NCBI GenBank assembly: GCA_010092775.1
Contig: JAADYZ010000219.1
Location: forward strand, 1-14,760
Direction of reading: 5' to 3'
Origin: Chloroflexota bacterium
GTDB taxonomy: Bacteria > Chloroflexota > Anaerolineae > Aggregatilineales > UBA3940
DNA length: 14,760 bases
Below are positions 1 through 8,022 of the stretch, in pieces (within the stretch, counting starts at the first letter, position 1; every line of letters begins with the position of its first letter). The notes beneath the pieces were generated by a model. It was given only the letters and a program-made list of their open reading frames with translations. It did no database searches and had not been told where the DNA came from. The translations under genes were made by a program, and so were the position numbers.

Positions 1-55
1 CTGGAAATGCAGTTCTCCCAAACAAAGGGTAATGGTGTTAATGTAGGGTCTGGAG

Positions 56-61
56 TATAAT
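56..61 (+). promoter_or_regulatory. Candidate -10 element of the gyrA promoter
   Basis: A perfect TATAAT lies 94 nt upstream of the gyrA start, giving a predicted leader of about 87 nt. No convincing -35 hexamer is seen 16-18 nt upstream (the bases there read GGTGTT or TGGTGT), and there is no TG extension. The leader holds a small perfect inverted repeat (GCGAG/CTCGC, 82-94) and a T6 run at 117-122 preceded by a weak GATTA/TGATC stem (96-116), so an attenuator is possible but not well supported. Nothing else was recognised in bases 1-154, and the end of any gene further upstream is not visible. Confidence 0.5.
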
Positions 62-154
62 CCTCTTGTTAGCACGCAATAGCGAGCCGCTCGCAGATTA
101 GAGTGGCTGGCTGATCTTTTTTGCAGTCTATTGACCTTCCAACGGAGACCTTAG

Positions 155-2764
155 ATGGATATTGGCACAATCCGTCCCATCGACATCAATGCGGAGATGC
201 GGGCGTCTTACCTTGATTATGCGATGAGTGTGATCGTTTCGCGGGCATTGCCGGATGTGCGCGACGGACTCAAGCCCGTCCATCGGCGCATCCTGTATGC
301 CATGTACGACATGGGCATCCGCGCCAATTCACCCTATCGCAAGAGCGCCCGTATTGTTGGCGAGGTACTCGGTAAGTACCATCCGCATGGTGACAGCGCA
401 GTCTATGATGCCATGGCTCGCATGGCGCAATCCTTCTCGATGCGATATATGCTGGTTGATGGGCAGGGTAACTTCGGCTCGATTGACGGCGACAGCCCGG
501 CGGCAATGCGCTATACGGAAGCCCGTTTAGACAATCTGGCTGAACTGCTGCTGGAAGATATCGAACAGAACACCGTTGACTTCATTGACAATTTCGATGG
601 CTCCCTCCAAGAGCCAGACGTGCTGCCGGCTCGCCTGCCCAACATGCTGTTGAACGGCACCTCCGGTATTGCTGTTGGTATGTCCACCAACATTCCACCG
701 CATAACTTGCGTGAACTCGCCGCTGCGATTGACTACTTGATCAACCAGATGATCGCACCAGAGGGTGAGGACATCGACGAAGAGCTGGACAACGTCACCA
801 TTCAGGAACTCAGCTATTTTATTCAAGGGCCTGATTTCCCAACGGGGGGAATGATCATCGGAGGTGAGGGCATTGTCAACGCCTATACGACCGGGCGCGG
901 ACGTGTCATTATGCGGGCCAAAACGCAGATTGAACCCATGGACGGCAACCGCTTCCGGATCGTCGTCACCGAAATCCCCTATCAGATCAACAAAACCACG
1001 ATCATCGAGCGCATCGCCCAACTCGCTCAATCCGGGCGCATGCCCATGATCTCCGATCTGCGTGACGAGTCAGATCGTGAGGGCCTGCGCCTGGTGATCG
1101 AACTCAAGCGCATCGCCCAACCCAAGAAAGTGCTCAATCAACTCTTCAAGTATACGCCGCTGCAAAGCACCTTTGGCGTTCAGATGTTGGCGCTGGTGGA
1201 AGGCGAGCCACGTTTGATGCCGCTCAAGACCACGCTTAAGCATTACATCAACCACCGCCGCGAGGTGATCCGTCGCCGCACCGAGTACCAGCTCGATCGT
1301 GCAAGGCGACGCGCGCATGTCTTGGAAGGCCTGTTGATCGCGATCGCCAACCTGGATGCGATTATCCAGACCATTCGCGAGAGCGCCGACGCAGATGAAG
1401 CGAAGACTCGCCTGATGGAGGGCTTCAACCTTACGGAGATTCAAGCCCAGGCCATTCTGGATATGCAGCTTCGACGCTTGGCTGCCTTAGAACGCATCAA
1501 GATCGAGGAAGAATACCAGGCTCTGCTGGAGAAGATCGAAGACTTAGAAGACCTCCTGGCCAATCCGAAGCGCGTGCTGCGATTGATCCGGGACGATCTG
1601 AACGAACTGGCGGAGAAATATGGCGATGATCGCCGTACCGTCATCATGCCGGATGCCGAGGCCCTCCTTGATGACCGTGACCTCATCGCGGACGAAGACA
1701 TCCTGATCTTCATCACCCGCAACGGCTACATCAAACGAGTTTTTGCGCGCAGTTGGCGTACCCAGGGGCGTGGCGGCAAAGGCATCATTGGGGTTCGGAC
1801 TGATAGTGAAGATGAGCTAGAACATGTCTACTATGCAGGCACACTGGATAGCATCCTGTTCTTTTCAGACAAAGGCAAAGTCTATCAGGAAAAGGCCTAT
1901 CAAATCCCTGATGCCAGCCGAACAGCCAAAGGGAGCCCGCTGCAATCGATTCTGGCTCTGGAAACAGACGAACGCGTCACCGCCATCGTCGCGGTGCCTG
2001 ATTTTGATGCCGTCGATTACTGCACTCTGATCACCTATGGTGGACGGATCAAGCGAGTCGAAGTATCATCCTTTGCGTCGGTACGGCCCAGTGGTTTAAT
2101 CGCCATCAGCCTGGACGATGGCGACAAATTGGGATGGGCCAAGCTCTCTACCGGGGACCAGGATTTCATCATCGTTACAGCCAACGGCAGCTCAATTCGC
2201 TTCCCTGAGTCTGAAGTGCGTCCGATGGGACGGACGGCGGCTGGCGTTAATGCAATCCGCCTGGTGGACGGCGATGTCGTAGCAGGAGCAGAGGTCATCA
2301 CAGATCCAGAGGCAGACCTGCTCATCGTGACAGAAAATGCTTACGGGAAGCGCACACCAATCGAAGAGTATCCGAGTCAGTCTCGCTATGGGGTGGGAGT
2401 GCGTACCCTAGCCCGAAATGAACGTACTGGCCCGATTGTCGCAGCCCGCGTCGTGAAGCCAGGTGATCACCTCACCTTGACGACCTCGGGCGGCCAAACC
2501 ATGCGTACAGAAGTAGACTACATTTCCCAAATTGGGCGCAACACGCAAGGCGTTCAGCTCATGCGTATTGCCGCGGACGACAGCGTGGCATCGATTGCGG
2601 TCTTATACAAGGATCGGCGCGAAGCACGGGGGCAAAGCCCCAACGACGACAATGGCGCTGGTATGATTGATGTAGATAGCGTAATCGAAGAGGCGCAGGT
2701 ACTGCTAAATGAAGCATCCGAAGACTTCGAAGGCGATATGGAAGGTGACTCGCTCGACGAGTAG
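155..2764 (+). CDS. gyrA: DNA gyrase subunit A
   Basis: This is the breakage-reunion subunit of DNA gyrase, which with GyrB introduces negative supercoils using ATP. At 869 aa it has the normal family length. The N-terminal winged-helix region carries the catalytic tyrosine Y120 in AAMRYTEARL. The quinolone-resistance-determining region reads HPHGDSAVYD with the susceptible-type Ser81 and Asp85. A long helical tower and coiled-coil region follows (about 340-500), then the six-bladed C-terminal domain from about residue 520. The GyrA-box at 537-543 is QGRGGKG rather than the enterobacterial QRRGGKG, which still argues for GyrA over ParC. The protein ends in an acidic tail. The ATG at 155 has GGAG 7 nt upstream. 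gyrB is not in the window. The next gene, a histidine kinase, starts 32 bp downstream on the same strand. Confidence 0.97.
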   Translation: MDIGTIRPIDINAEMRASYLDYAMSVIVSRALPDVRDGLKPVHRRILYAMYDMGIRANSPYRKSARIVGEVLGKYHPHGDSAVYDAMARMAQSFSMRYMLVDGQGNFGSIDGDSPAAMRYTEARLDNLAELLLEDIEQNTVDFIDNFDGSLQEPDVLPARLPNMLLNGTSGIAVGMSTNIPPHNLRELAAAIDYLINQMIAPEGEDIDEELDNVTIQELSYFIQGPDFPTGGMIIGGEGIVNAYTTGRGRVIMRAKTQIEPMDGNRFRIVVTEIPYQINKTTIIERIAQLAQSGRMPMISDLRDESDREGLRLVIELKRIAQPKKVLNQLFKYTPLQSTFGVQMLALVEGEPRLMPLKTTLKHYINHRREVIRRRTEYQLDRARRRAHVLEGLLIAIANLDAIIQTIRESADADEAKTRLMEGFNLTEIQAQAILDMQLRRLAALERIKIEEEYQALLEKIEDLEDLLANPKRVLRLIRDDLNELAEKYGDDRRTVIMPDAEALLDDRDLIADEDILIFITRNGYIKRVFARSWRTQGRGGKGIIGVRTDSEDELEHVYYAGTLDSILFFSDKGKVYQEKAYQIPDASRTAKGSPLQSILALETDERVTAIVAVPDFDAVDYCTLITYGGRIKRVEVSSFASVRPSGLIAISLDDGDKLGWAKLSTGDQDFIIVTANGSSIRFPESEVRPMGRTAAGVNAIRLVDGDVVAGAEVITDPEADLLIVTENAYGKRTPIEEYPSQSRYGVGVRTLARNERTGPIVAARVVKPGDHLTLTTSGGQTMRTEVDYISQIGRNTQGVQLMRIAADDSVASIAVLYKDRREARGQSPNDDNGAGMIDVDSVIEEAQVLLNEASEDFEGDMEGDSLDE

Positions 2765-2796
2765 GGCACCAGTCGCACGCAGAGGGGCGAAGTGAT

Positions 2797-5130
2797 ATGA
2801 TGACAATTGTGGCCGCAGTGATCGCCGCTGTCTACCTTGTGCTGTTAGGGATCACCTTGCAGCGCCGCACCCGCCGTGACCCCGCCGAAGGCTGGCTGCT
2901 GCTGTTTAGCGGCTACTCGGCGCTCTTGATGGGTGCTCATGCTGTCATCGGCACAGGCACACTGGCTTTGTCAGCGAGCTTCTCTAGCCGTCACTTGCTG
3001 ACCATCTTGTTTATGGGAAGCCTCATGCTGACAGGGTTTCTGACCCTGACCTACATCAACAAGACAGGCCGGGAGATGCTAGTCGGTTGGGGCATCTTGA
3101 GTGGCCTGGCGACTGCTGCGGTTGTGGTCACGATCATCACAGGCAGCCCGTCTGTCACCGGACTGGACAGTCTGCTTCAAGGCGCAATGGGAGGCGAATC
3201 GATTCGCCTGGCGGCTGAGATCGCGCTGGGGAGTTGGCTCCTCCTTGCGCTCATGTTGTTTGTTGGCACGATTCACTCCTTCTTGACGGAACCGCTACCG
3301 CTCTATGCCAATCGCATCTTGTTATGGGGGGTGGTCGCTCCCCTCATTCTGTTGGGCGATGCTCTCAGCCTGCTACCATCCGAACCCTGGTTCTACATTG
3401 GCTATGGGCTTCGCCTGGTTGGGGCCGCATTGGGCGTTTACGGTGTCATATCCACCCGCATTCTGGACATTCGTGCCACAACCCGCTGGTTGATCAGCCG
3501 GTCGATCATCACGGTCATCACCAGTGTGCTGATCCTAGGTGGCATCATTGTCACGATCAATCTGGCATTTGGTGAAAACAATGTCTCTCCTTGGCTGATT
3601 GGCGCGGGTATGGCATTACTCGTCGCCCTGATCCTTCAGCCTGCGCGTGATTTAATGCGCTTCTTGATGCGCCGTCTAATCGATCGCGATACAACGGATC
3701 CGGCTGAAGCAGTTCGTCTGTATGTGCAGCGTGTTGCCAGCGTCATTGAGATTAAAGAGCTGGCTGAGACCGCTTCCGCGACCATCAAAGAACTGTTTAA
3801 CGTGCGGCAAGCCATCCTGATCAGCGCACGCGACGAGCGTATTTTCATCTCTCTGGACAACCTAAACGACGACACGGATGACCTAGGGCGGTTGGCACTC
3901 AATAGCCCGATCTATCGCCATTTTGTGGATGACGGCAGACCACTGCTTCAATACGACATCGACTATGCCAAAGAGTATCGTGACGTCCCGGACACGGAAC
4001 GTCGCTACTTCGGTAACCTGGGAATGGACCTGTACGCACCAATCGTGGATGATCACACCTTGATCGGTATGCTGGCTGTAGGGCCTAAATCGAGCGATGA
4101 TCAGTTTTACCCGCGTGAGTTAGAGTTGCTCTCTGCGCTGGCGCAACAAACGGTTGTTGCGCTAGAGAATGCCCGGCTGGTACGCGATCTGCGCAACCTC
4201 AACGCGGCCATGAACGCGCTAAATGAGGACCTGCGGCTGACCAACGCTCGCCTGGAACGCCTCGACGCCGTTAAGACAGACTTCCTGGCAATCGCTTCGC
4301 ATGAGCTGCGCACGCCCCTGACGCAAGTTCAGGGCTATGCAGACCTGTTGGCGGAAATGGCCAATCGGCACTTCTTGACTCCTGAGCAGGTCATGGACAT
4401 TACCAGCCATTTGAGTAACTCCACGCGCCGCATGACTGAGGTGATCGCCTCCATGCTCGACATCTCGCAGATTGACGTAGAGAACATGGACCTCAACTTC
4501 GTTGAGACCAATGTCGCCAACATCATGAAGCTGGCGATTGACCCCTATGCAGAAGACCTGGAAACGCGCAATCTCTCTTTGACCGCCCGCGGACTTCGTC
4601 AGCTCCCACCAATCTATGCTGACTACAAACGCCTCGTTCAGGCCTTCCAAAACCTGATCACCAATGCGATCAAGTACACACCCGATGGCGGAAAGATTCT
4701 CATCAACGGGGACATCCACGAACGGAGCAAGTCGGGCGAACCGCTCAGTATTCAGATCGTAATTGAAGACAGCGGGATTGGGATCGACAAAGCGGACCAA
4801 GAACTCATTTTCGAGAAGTTCTTCCGTGTCGGCTCGGTCGAGCTACACTCAACCGGATCGACCAAGTTCAAGGGCGCTGGGCCTGGCTTGGGACTACCGA
4901 TTGCCCAAGGCATTATCAACGGACATGGTGGGCGGATTTGGATCGAGAGTGAGGGGCACGACGAAGAGCGGCTGCCGGGTAGTAAGTTCCATGTGGTGCT
5001 GCCCGTGCGCCCGGAGGCGATGGACGCACGCCAGAGCATCGACCGCATTCAGCAAACGCTGCAAAGCGCCGAAGAAGCCGCCAAAGAACAAACGATTATC
5101 CGGTCCAAGGCTAACGCGCAGAATTCCTAA
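2797..5130 (+). CDS. Membrane sensor histidine kinase (7TM-type N-terminus, GAF, HisKA, HATPase)
   Basis: This is probably a membrane-bound sensor kinase that autophosphorylates on His and passes phosphate to a response regulator. Residues 1-290 hold about eight or nine hydrophobic segments (near 3-21, 31-52, 67-88, 95-116, 142-163, 173-194, 198-219, 235-258, 265-283), resembling the 7TM N-terminal region of some histidine kinases. A GAF-like domain spans about 310-455, followed by a short coiled coil (about 460-492). HisKA carries H502 in SHELRTPL. The ATPase domain shows the N-box around N623 (QNLITNAIKY), the G1 box EDSGIGI (D658) and the G2 box GAGPGLGL (693-700). All catalytic boxes look intact. 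An AGAGGGG ribosome site at 2781 precedes tandem ATGs (2797 and 2800). No response regulator lies nearby, so partner and stimulus are unknown. Confidence 0.92.
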   Translation: MMTIVAAVIAAVYLVLLGITLQRRTRRDPAEGWLLLFSGYSALLMGAHAVIGTGTLALSASFSSRHLLTILFMGSLMLTGFLTLTYINKTGREMLVGWGILSGLATAAVVVTIITGSPSVTGLDSLLQGAMGGESIRLAAEIALGSWLLLALMLFVGTIHSFLTEPLPLYANRILLWGVVAPLILLGDALSLLPSEPWFYIGYGLRLVGAALGVYGVISTRILDIRATTRWLISRSIITVITSVLILGGIIVTINLAFGENNVSPWLIGAGMALLVALILQPARDLMRFLMRRLIDRDTTDPAEAVRLYVQRVASVIEIKELAETASATIKELFNVRQAILISARDERIFISLDNLNDDTDDLGRLALNSPIYRHFVDDGRPLLQYDIDYAKEYRDVPDTERRYFGNLGMDLYAPIVDDHTLIGMLAVGPKSSDDQFYPRELELLSALAQQTVVALENARLVRDLRNLNAAMNALNEDLRLTNARLERLDAVKTDFLAIASHELRTPLTQVQGYADLLAEMANRHFLTPEQVMDITSHLSNSTRRMTEVIASMLDISQIDVENMDLNFVETNVANIMKLAIDPYAEDLETRNLSLTARGLRQLPPIYADYKRLVQAFQNLITNAIKYTPDGGKILINGDIHERSKSGEPLSIQIVIEDSGIGIDKADQELIFEKFFRVGSVELHSTGSTKFKGAGPGLGLPIAQGIINGHGGRIWIESEGHDEERLPGSKFHVVLPVRPEAMDARQSIDRIQQTLQSAEEAAKEQTIIRSKANAQNS

Positions 5131-5318
5131 TGCTTGAAGAAGTTGAGATTGTGATCCGTTGCCCCTACTGTTGGTCAGAGATCACCATGTTGGTCGATCC
5201 AACCGTTCGTCAGCAGACTTATATCGAGGACTGCGAGGTCTGCTGCAACCCGATTCAGTTGACCTATCGAGCTGATGGGGAAGAGATCAGCTCAATCAAC
5301 GTGCAAGCCACGCAATGA
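5130..5318 (+). CDS. CPxCG-type cysteine-rich small protein (zinc-ribbon-like)
   Basis: This 62-aa protein has two cysteine clusters, CPYC at residues 11-14 and CEVCC at 35-39, followed by an Asn-Pro. This matches the CPXCG-motif cysteine-rich family (Cys_rich_CPXG), small proteins presumed to bind one zinc ion; their cellular role is unknown. Family members usually run about 60-70 aa, so this one is complete. Its ATG shares one base with the stop codon of the histidine kinase (TAATG), and its own stop overlaps the next start (ATGA), which implies translational coupling along the operon. Zinc binding is inferred from the cysteine pattern. Confidence 0.85.
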   Translation: MLEEVEIVIRCPYCWSEITMLVDPTVRQQTYIEDCEVCCNPIQLTYRADGEEISSINVQATQ

Positions 5319-5725
5319 GCCGCCCCTACGATCCACAACACAACGTTGTCACCTGGAACCTACTCAAGGGGATTCGCAATCGGCGCATTAGCCGCTTCAT
5401 ATCGTCTTGGGATCAGCTAGAAAAGCTGGTGATCCGTGTATACCGAAATGGCCAGGCGACCCGCGAGGATCGAACCATCTTCGCCAAGCTCCAGCGCCAG
5501 TTGAAGCGCCGCTATCCTCGCTTTGCAGATCAGCTTGCGCCTTATTGGCGGTCCACCACAATCAATGGTGAGCCACTAGAGCATGACCCCTTCCTGGCGC
5601 TTCTAGCTCCCGCGAGTGCTCAGGCCTTTGTGGAGAACTGGCCCATGATGCAGACCCTGCCTGCTGTGCGCCAATCGCTCAACGAATGGTTGCTGGATAG
5701 CGTCACCCCCAGCGCAGACCGCTAA
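5315..5725 (+). CDS. Hypothetical protein, 136 aa, basic N-terminal half
   Basis: I do not recognise this family. The first half is rich in Arg and Lys, with several RR or KR pairs between residues 20 and 75 and predicted amphipathic helices. The second half is more neutral and Pro/Ala-rich, ending in a helix with NEWLLD. No signal peptide, membrane segment or metal motif is visible, so it is probably a soluble cytoplasmic protein. The ATG overlaps the stop of the cysteine-rich gene by 4 nt (ATGA), so it is probably co-translated with it and co-transcribed with gyrA and the kinase. Codon use looks like that of its neighbours, and the overlap plus uninterrupted length make it a real gene. Confidence 0.75.
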   Translation: MSRPYDPQHNVVTWNLLKGIRNRRISRFISSWDQLEKLVIRVYRNGQATREDRTIFAKLQRQLKRRYPRFADQLAPYWRSTTINGEPLEHDPFLALLAPASAQAFVENWPMMQTLPAVRQSLNEWLLDSVTPSADR

Positions 5726-5731
5726 AACAGC

Positions 5732-5761
5732 TTGACGTTAGCGTGATCGCAACGCTATAAT
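5732..5761 (+). promoter_or_regulatory. Sigma70-type promoter of rplS
   Basis: TTGACG (5732-5737), an 18-nt spacer and a perfect TATAAT (5756-5761) make the strongest promoter match in the window. Transcription would start near 5768, about 100 nt before the rplS ATG. An inverted repeat TAGCGT/ACGCTA (5739-5744 and 5752-5757, 7-nt gap) fills the spacer and runs into the -10 box, a position where a bound repressor would block polymerase. Confidence 0.8.
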
Positions 5762-5794
5762 CCCCGATTGTCATCAACAGTGGAATGATTTCTC

Positions 5795-5815
5795 CAGCCC
5801 CTTAAGGGCTGTTTT
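5795..5815 (+). terminator. Terminator-like hairpin (possible attenuator) in the rplS leader
   Basis: CAGCCC and GGGCTG form a perfect 6-bp GC-rich stem with a 5-nt CTTAA loop, directly followed by TTTTCTGTC. It lies about 27 nt after the predicted rplS transcription start and 55 nt before the ATG. It could therefore end the transcript early or act as a leader regulatory element, as ribosomal-protein leaders often do. The stem is short and the T-run is only four bases, so the attenuator role is an inference. Confidence 0.5.
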
Positions 5816-5870
5816 CTGTCGTAGCTTAAATAGGAGAGGAGCAGGCCGCCCACGGCTTGGTAAAGACACT

Positions 5871-6224
5871 ATGTCTCAAGAAATAATGAAGTTGTTTGAA
5901 GCAGAGGCCAACCCAGATATCCCAGAGTTGTCACCTGGTGACAGTGTACGCGTTCATGTGCGTATCGTTGAAGGCAGCCGCGAACGTATTCAGGTCTTTC
6001 ACGGCACCGTCATTCGCCTACGGAAGGGTGGAAACGATGCCAGCATCACGGTTCGTCGCACCGCGTCACATGGCATTGGTGTTGAACGCACCTTCTTGCT
6101 GCGTTCACCTCGCATCGAGAAAATTGAAGTGACCCGCCACGCCAAAGTGCGTCGCGCTCAACTTTATTATCTGCGCGGCCGCACAGGCAAGGCAGCTACC
6201 TTAAAAGAGCGTCGTCGCAACTAA
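5871..6224 (+). CDS. rplS: 50S ribosomal protein L19
   Basis: This is a large-subunit ribosomal protein that contributes to a bridge with the 30S subunit. Its 117 aa is within the usual 114-120 range. The family signature is clear: the segment PGDSVRVHVRIVEG (22-35), FHGTVIRLRKGG, the SITVRR and GVERTFLLRSPRIEKIEV blocks, and the basic C-terminal RRAQLYYLRGRTGKAA. The best ribosome-binding sequence, GGAGAGGA (5833-5840), lies 30 nt before the ATG, and no in-frame ATG, GTG or TTG start exists between them. A 6-bp stem at 5843-5858 could loop out part of the spacer. The gene has its own strong promoter. A C26 peptidase begins 33 bp downstream. Confidence 0.96.
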   Translation: MSQEIMKLFEAEANPDIPELSPGDSVRVHVRIVEGSRERIQVFHGTVIRLRKGGNDASITVRRTASHGIGVERTFLLRSPRIEKIEVTRHAKVRRAQLYYLRGRTGKAATLKERRRN

Positions 6225-6257
6225 CCCCTGACCCTCAGCCAATGAGCGGAGCCTCAC

Positions 6258-6992
6258 ATGCCAGATAAGCCCTTGATCGGGATTTCTGTCCATATGCGCA
6301 GCTTGTATAATTCCGAGCGCACTATTATGGCACTCCGCCCCACCTACACCCACGCGGTGACTAAGGCGGGGGGTGTGCCACTGATGATTCCCAGTCAGCC
6401 TGATGAGGTGGCGCTGCGTGCCACCTTTGACGCGCTCGACGCGCTTGTGATCTCTGGCGGCGGAGACGTAGACCCGGGTCTCTATGGTGCAACAGAGCGT
6501 TCACCCTATCTAATGGGCGTAGATCGTGAGCGTGATGAGATGGAGATCAAGCTGGTTCGTTGGGCGATTGATGAAGACAAGCCGCTGCTGTGCATTTGTC
6601 GGGGTATTCAGGTTTTGAATGTGGCTCTAGGCGGCACGCTCATCCAGGATGTACGCCAAGACGTTGAAGGAGCCCTGCGCCATGATGCACCCTCTGATGC
6701 CTGGTTCGATCGGCTGGTGCATGATATAACGGTCTCAACTGACTCGCGCTTGCAGGAAGCGCTGGGCAATCCTGGCGAAACTCTGCACGTCAACAGTTTG
6801 CATCACCAAGCACTCGATCGCGTTGCGGACGGGTTGACGGTGTCGAGCCTAGCCGAGGATGGGATTGTCGAGGGCGTGGAGATTCCAGACAAGACTTTCA
6901 TGATTGGTGTGCAATGGCACCCAGAAGCGCTGGTCGACAGCGAGCCGCCCATGTATCAGCTCTTTAGCACTTTGATCGACCGCAGCCGCTGA
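6258..6992 (+). CDS. Gamma-glutamyl-gamma-aminobutyrate hydrolase-like protein (peptidase C26)
   Basis: This is a class I glutamine-amidotransferase-fold hydrolase of the PuuD/C26 type, predicted to cleave gamma-glutamyl bonds and release glutamate in the cytoplasm. At 244 aa it is close to PuuD length. It shows GISVHMR near the N-terminus, VISGGGDVDPGLYG (oxyanion region, about 64-77), the nucleophile C114 in CICRGIQ, and the His-Glu pair H221 and E223 in QWHPE. The segment HVNSLHHQAL typical of the family is present. The ATG at 6258 has GGAG 6 nt upstream. It lies between rplS and murI (7-bp gap to murI), suggesting co-transcription. The exact substrate is not fixed by sequence: polyamine-derived, folate-like or peptidyl gamma-glutamyl compounds are all possible. 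Confidence 0.9.
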   Translation: MPDKPLIGISVHMRSLYNSERTIMALRPTYTHAVTKAGGVPLMIPSQPDEVALRATFDALDALVISGGGDVDPGLYGATERSPYLMGVDRERDEMEIKLVRWAIDEDKPLLCICRGIQVLNVALGGTLIQDVRQDVEGALRHDAPSDAWFDRLVHDITVSTDSRLQEALGNPGETLHVNSLHHQALDRVADGLTVSSLAEDGIVEGVEIPDKTFMIGVQWHPEALVDSEPPMYQLFSTLIDRSR

Positions 6993-6999
6993 GGGACAC

Positions 7000-7848
7000 A
7001 TGGCCACCCCAGACCCGCGCCCCATCGGATTGCTGGACTCTGGCGTAGGTGGCCTGTCGATCCTGAATGAAGTCCGGCAGCAGCTTCCCAACGAAGATGT
7101 CCTCTATTTCGCAGACCAGAGGCATGTGCCCTACGGACCGCGCCCCAAAGAGCAAATCCGCAGCTTCAGCCGTGCCATCGCCGAATTTCTCTTAGGCCAA
7201 GGGGCCAAGGCCATCGTCTTGGCCTGCAATGCCGCCTCCGCTGCCAGCCTCTACCATTTGCGAGAGACCTTCCCAGATACCCCATTTGTCGGAATGGAAC
7301 CCGCCGTAAAGCCAGCCGCACTCAACACTCAGACTGGAACGATCGGTGTCTTGACGACCAGAGTGACCTATCAGGGTGAACTGTTCGCCAGTGTGGTCGA
7401 TCGCTTTGCCGCCGGTGTTGAGGTTGCCGCGGCGATTTGCCCCGAGTTTGTGACGCTTGTCGAAGCTGGTCAGCTTGACAGTCTTGAAACGAAGTCGATT
7501 GTGCGGCGGCATATTGAGCCCTTGCTGGCGGCTGGCGCGGACCAACTGGTCCTGGGCTGCACCCATTTTCCTTTCCTCGCCCCGATCATCCAGGAAATCA
7601 GCGGCCCTACGGTAACGATTGTCGATCCTAGCCCCGCAGTGGCACGCCAGACGGGCCGCGTTATTGCAGAGCAGCGCAACCACCCCGATCATCGAGGCCG
7701 CGTCACCTACTTCACTAGTGGCAGCGTGGATTCATTCTTCAATGTGGCCCAACATCTATTGCTTGAGGCGATTTCAGTTGAGCGGGTGAAGTCAGTCCAT
7801 TGGGATGCCTCCCAACGTGTTGAGTTCCATCACACAATCGACGCTTAG
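7000..7848 (+). CDS. murI: Glutamate racemase
   Basis: It interconverts L- and D-glutamate to supply D-Glu for peptidoglycan, without a cofactor, using two cysteines. It is full length at 282 aa. Visible motifs are DSGVGG (D13-G18), the first catalytic cysteine C76 in LACNAAS, and the second, C187, in LGCTHFPF (T188, H189). YFADQRHVPYGPRP matches the conserved DxxxxPYG segment. The usual CNTA motif is CNAA here, with Ala78 at a position that is normally a substrate-contacting Thr. The ribosome site GAGGGA overlaps the stop of the C26 gene, and the 7-bp gap indicates coupling. It lies tail-to-tail with rpsU, 174 bp away. A D-Glu supply role implies peptidoglycan or another D-Glu-containing polymer. 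Confidence 0.94.
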   Translation: MATPDPRPIGLLDSGVGGLSILNEVRQQLPNEDVLYFADQRHVPYGPRPKEQIRSFSRAIAEFLLGQGAKAIVLACNAASAASLYHLRETFPDTPFVGMEPAVKPAALNTQTGTIGVLTTRVTYQGELFASVVDRFAAGVEVAAAICPEFVTLVEAGQLDSLETKSIVRRHIEPLLAAGADQLVLGCTHFPFLAPIIQEISGPTVTIVDPSPAVARQTGRVIAEQRNHPDHRGRVTYFTSGSVDSFFNVAQHLLLEAISVERVKSVHWDASQRVEFHHTIDA

Positions 7849-7969
7849 CCTTTAGAGCTACGGCCGGCTGAGGTCAAGATGAAAGGTTAGGATAGGTTTG
7901 CATCCTCGTTTGTAAATAGTTAGATTGCTTCGTGTAGTACTTTGCCTTGACTGACCGTCCTCAAGAATC

Positions 7970-8001
7970 AAAAAGGGGTGAAGGATTGCCCCCACCCCTT
8001 T
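7970..8001 (-). terminator. Intrinsic terminator after rpsU
   Basis: AAAGGGGTG (7972-7980) and CACCCCTTT (7993-8001) form a perfect 9-bp stem with a 12-nt loop. On the minus strand it is followed by TTTTTGATT, a proper U-tract, 22 nt past the rpsU stop codon. It would end the S1/CarD/S21 transcript. On the plus strand only TTT follows, so it is at best a weak terminator for murI. The remainder of the 174-bp convergent gap holds only a weak AGGAT/ATCCT hairpin (7889-7906). Confidence 0.85.
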
Positions 8002-8022
8002 GCCGTTAAGGTCAGGTCCGCC

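Noticed and set aside
4219..4800. 193-aa minus-strand frame inside the histidine kinase
   Set aside because: It runs opposite conserved HisKA and HATPase motifs and has no independent support.
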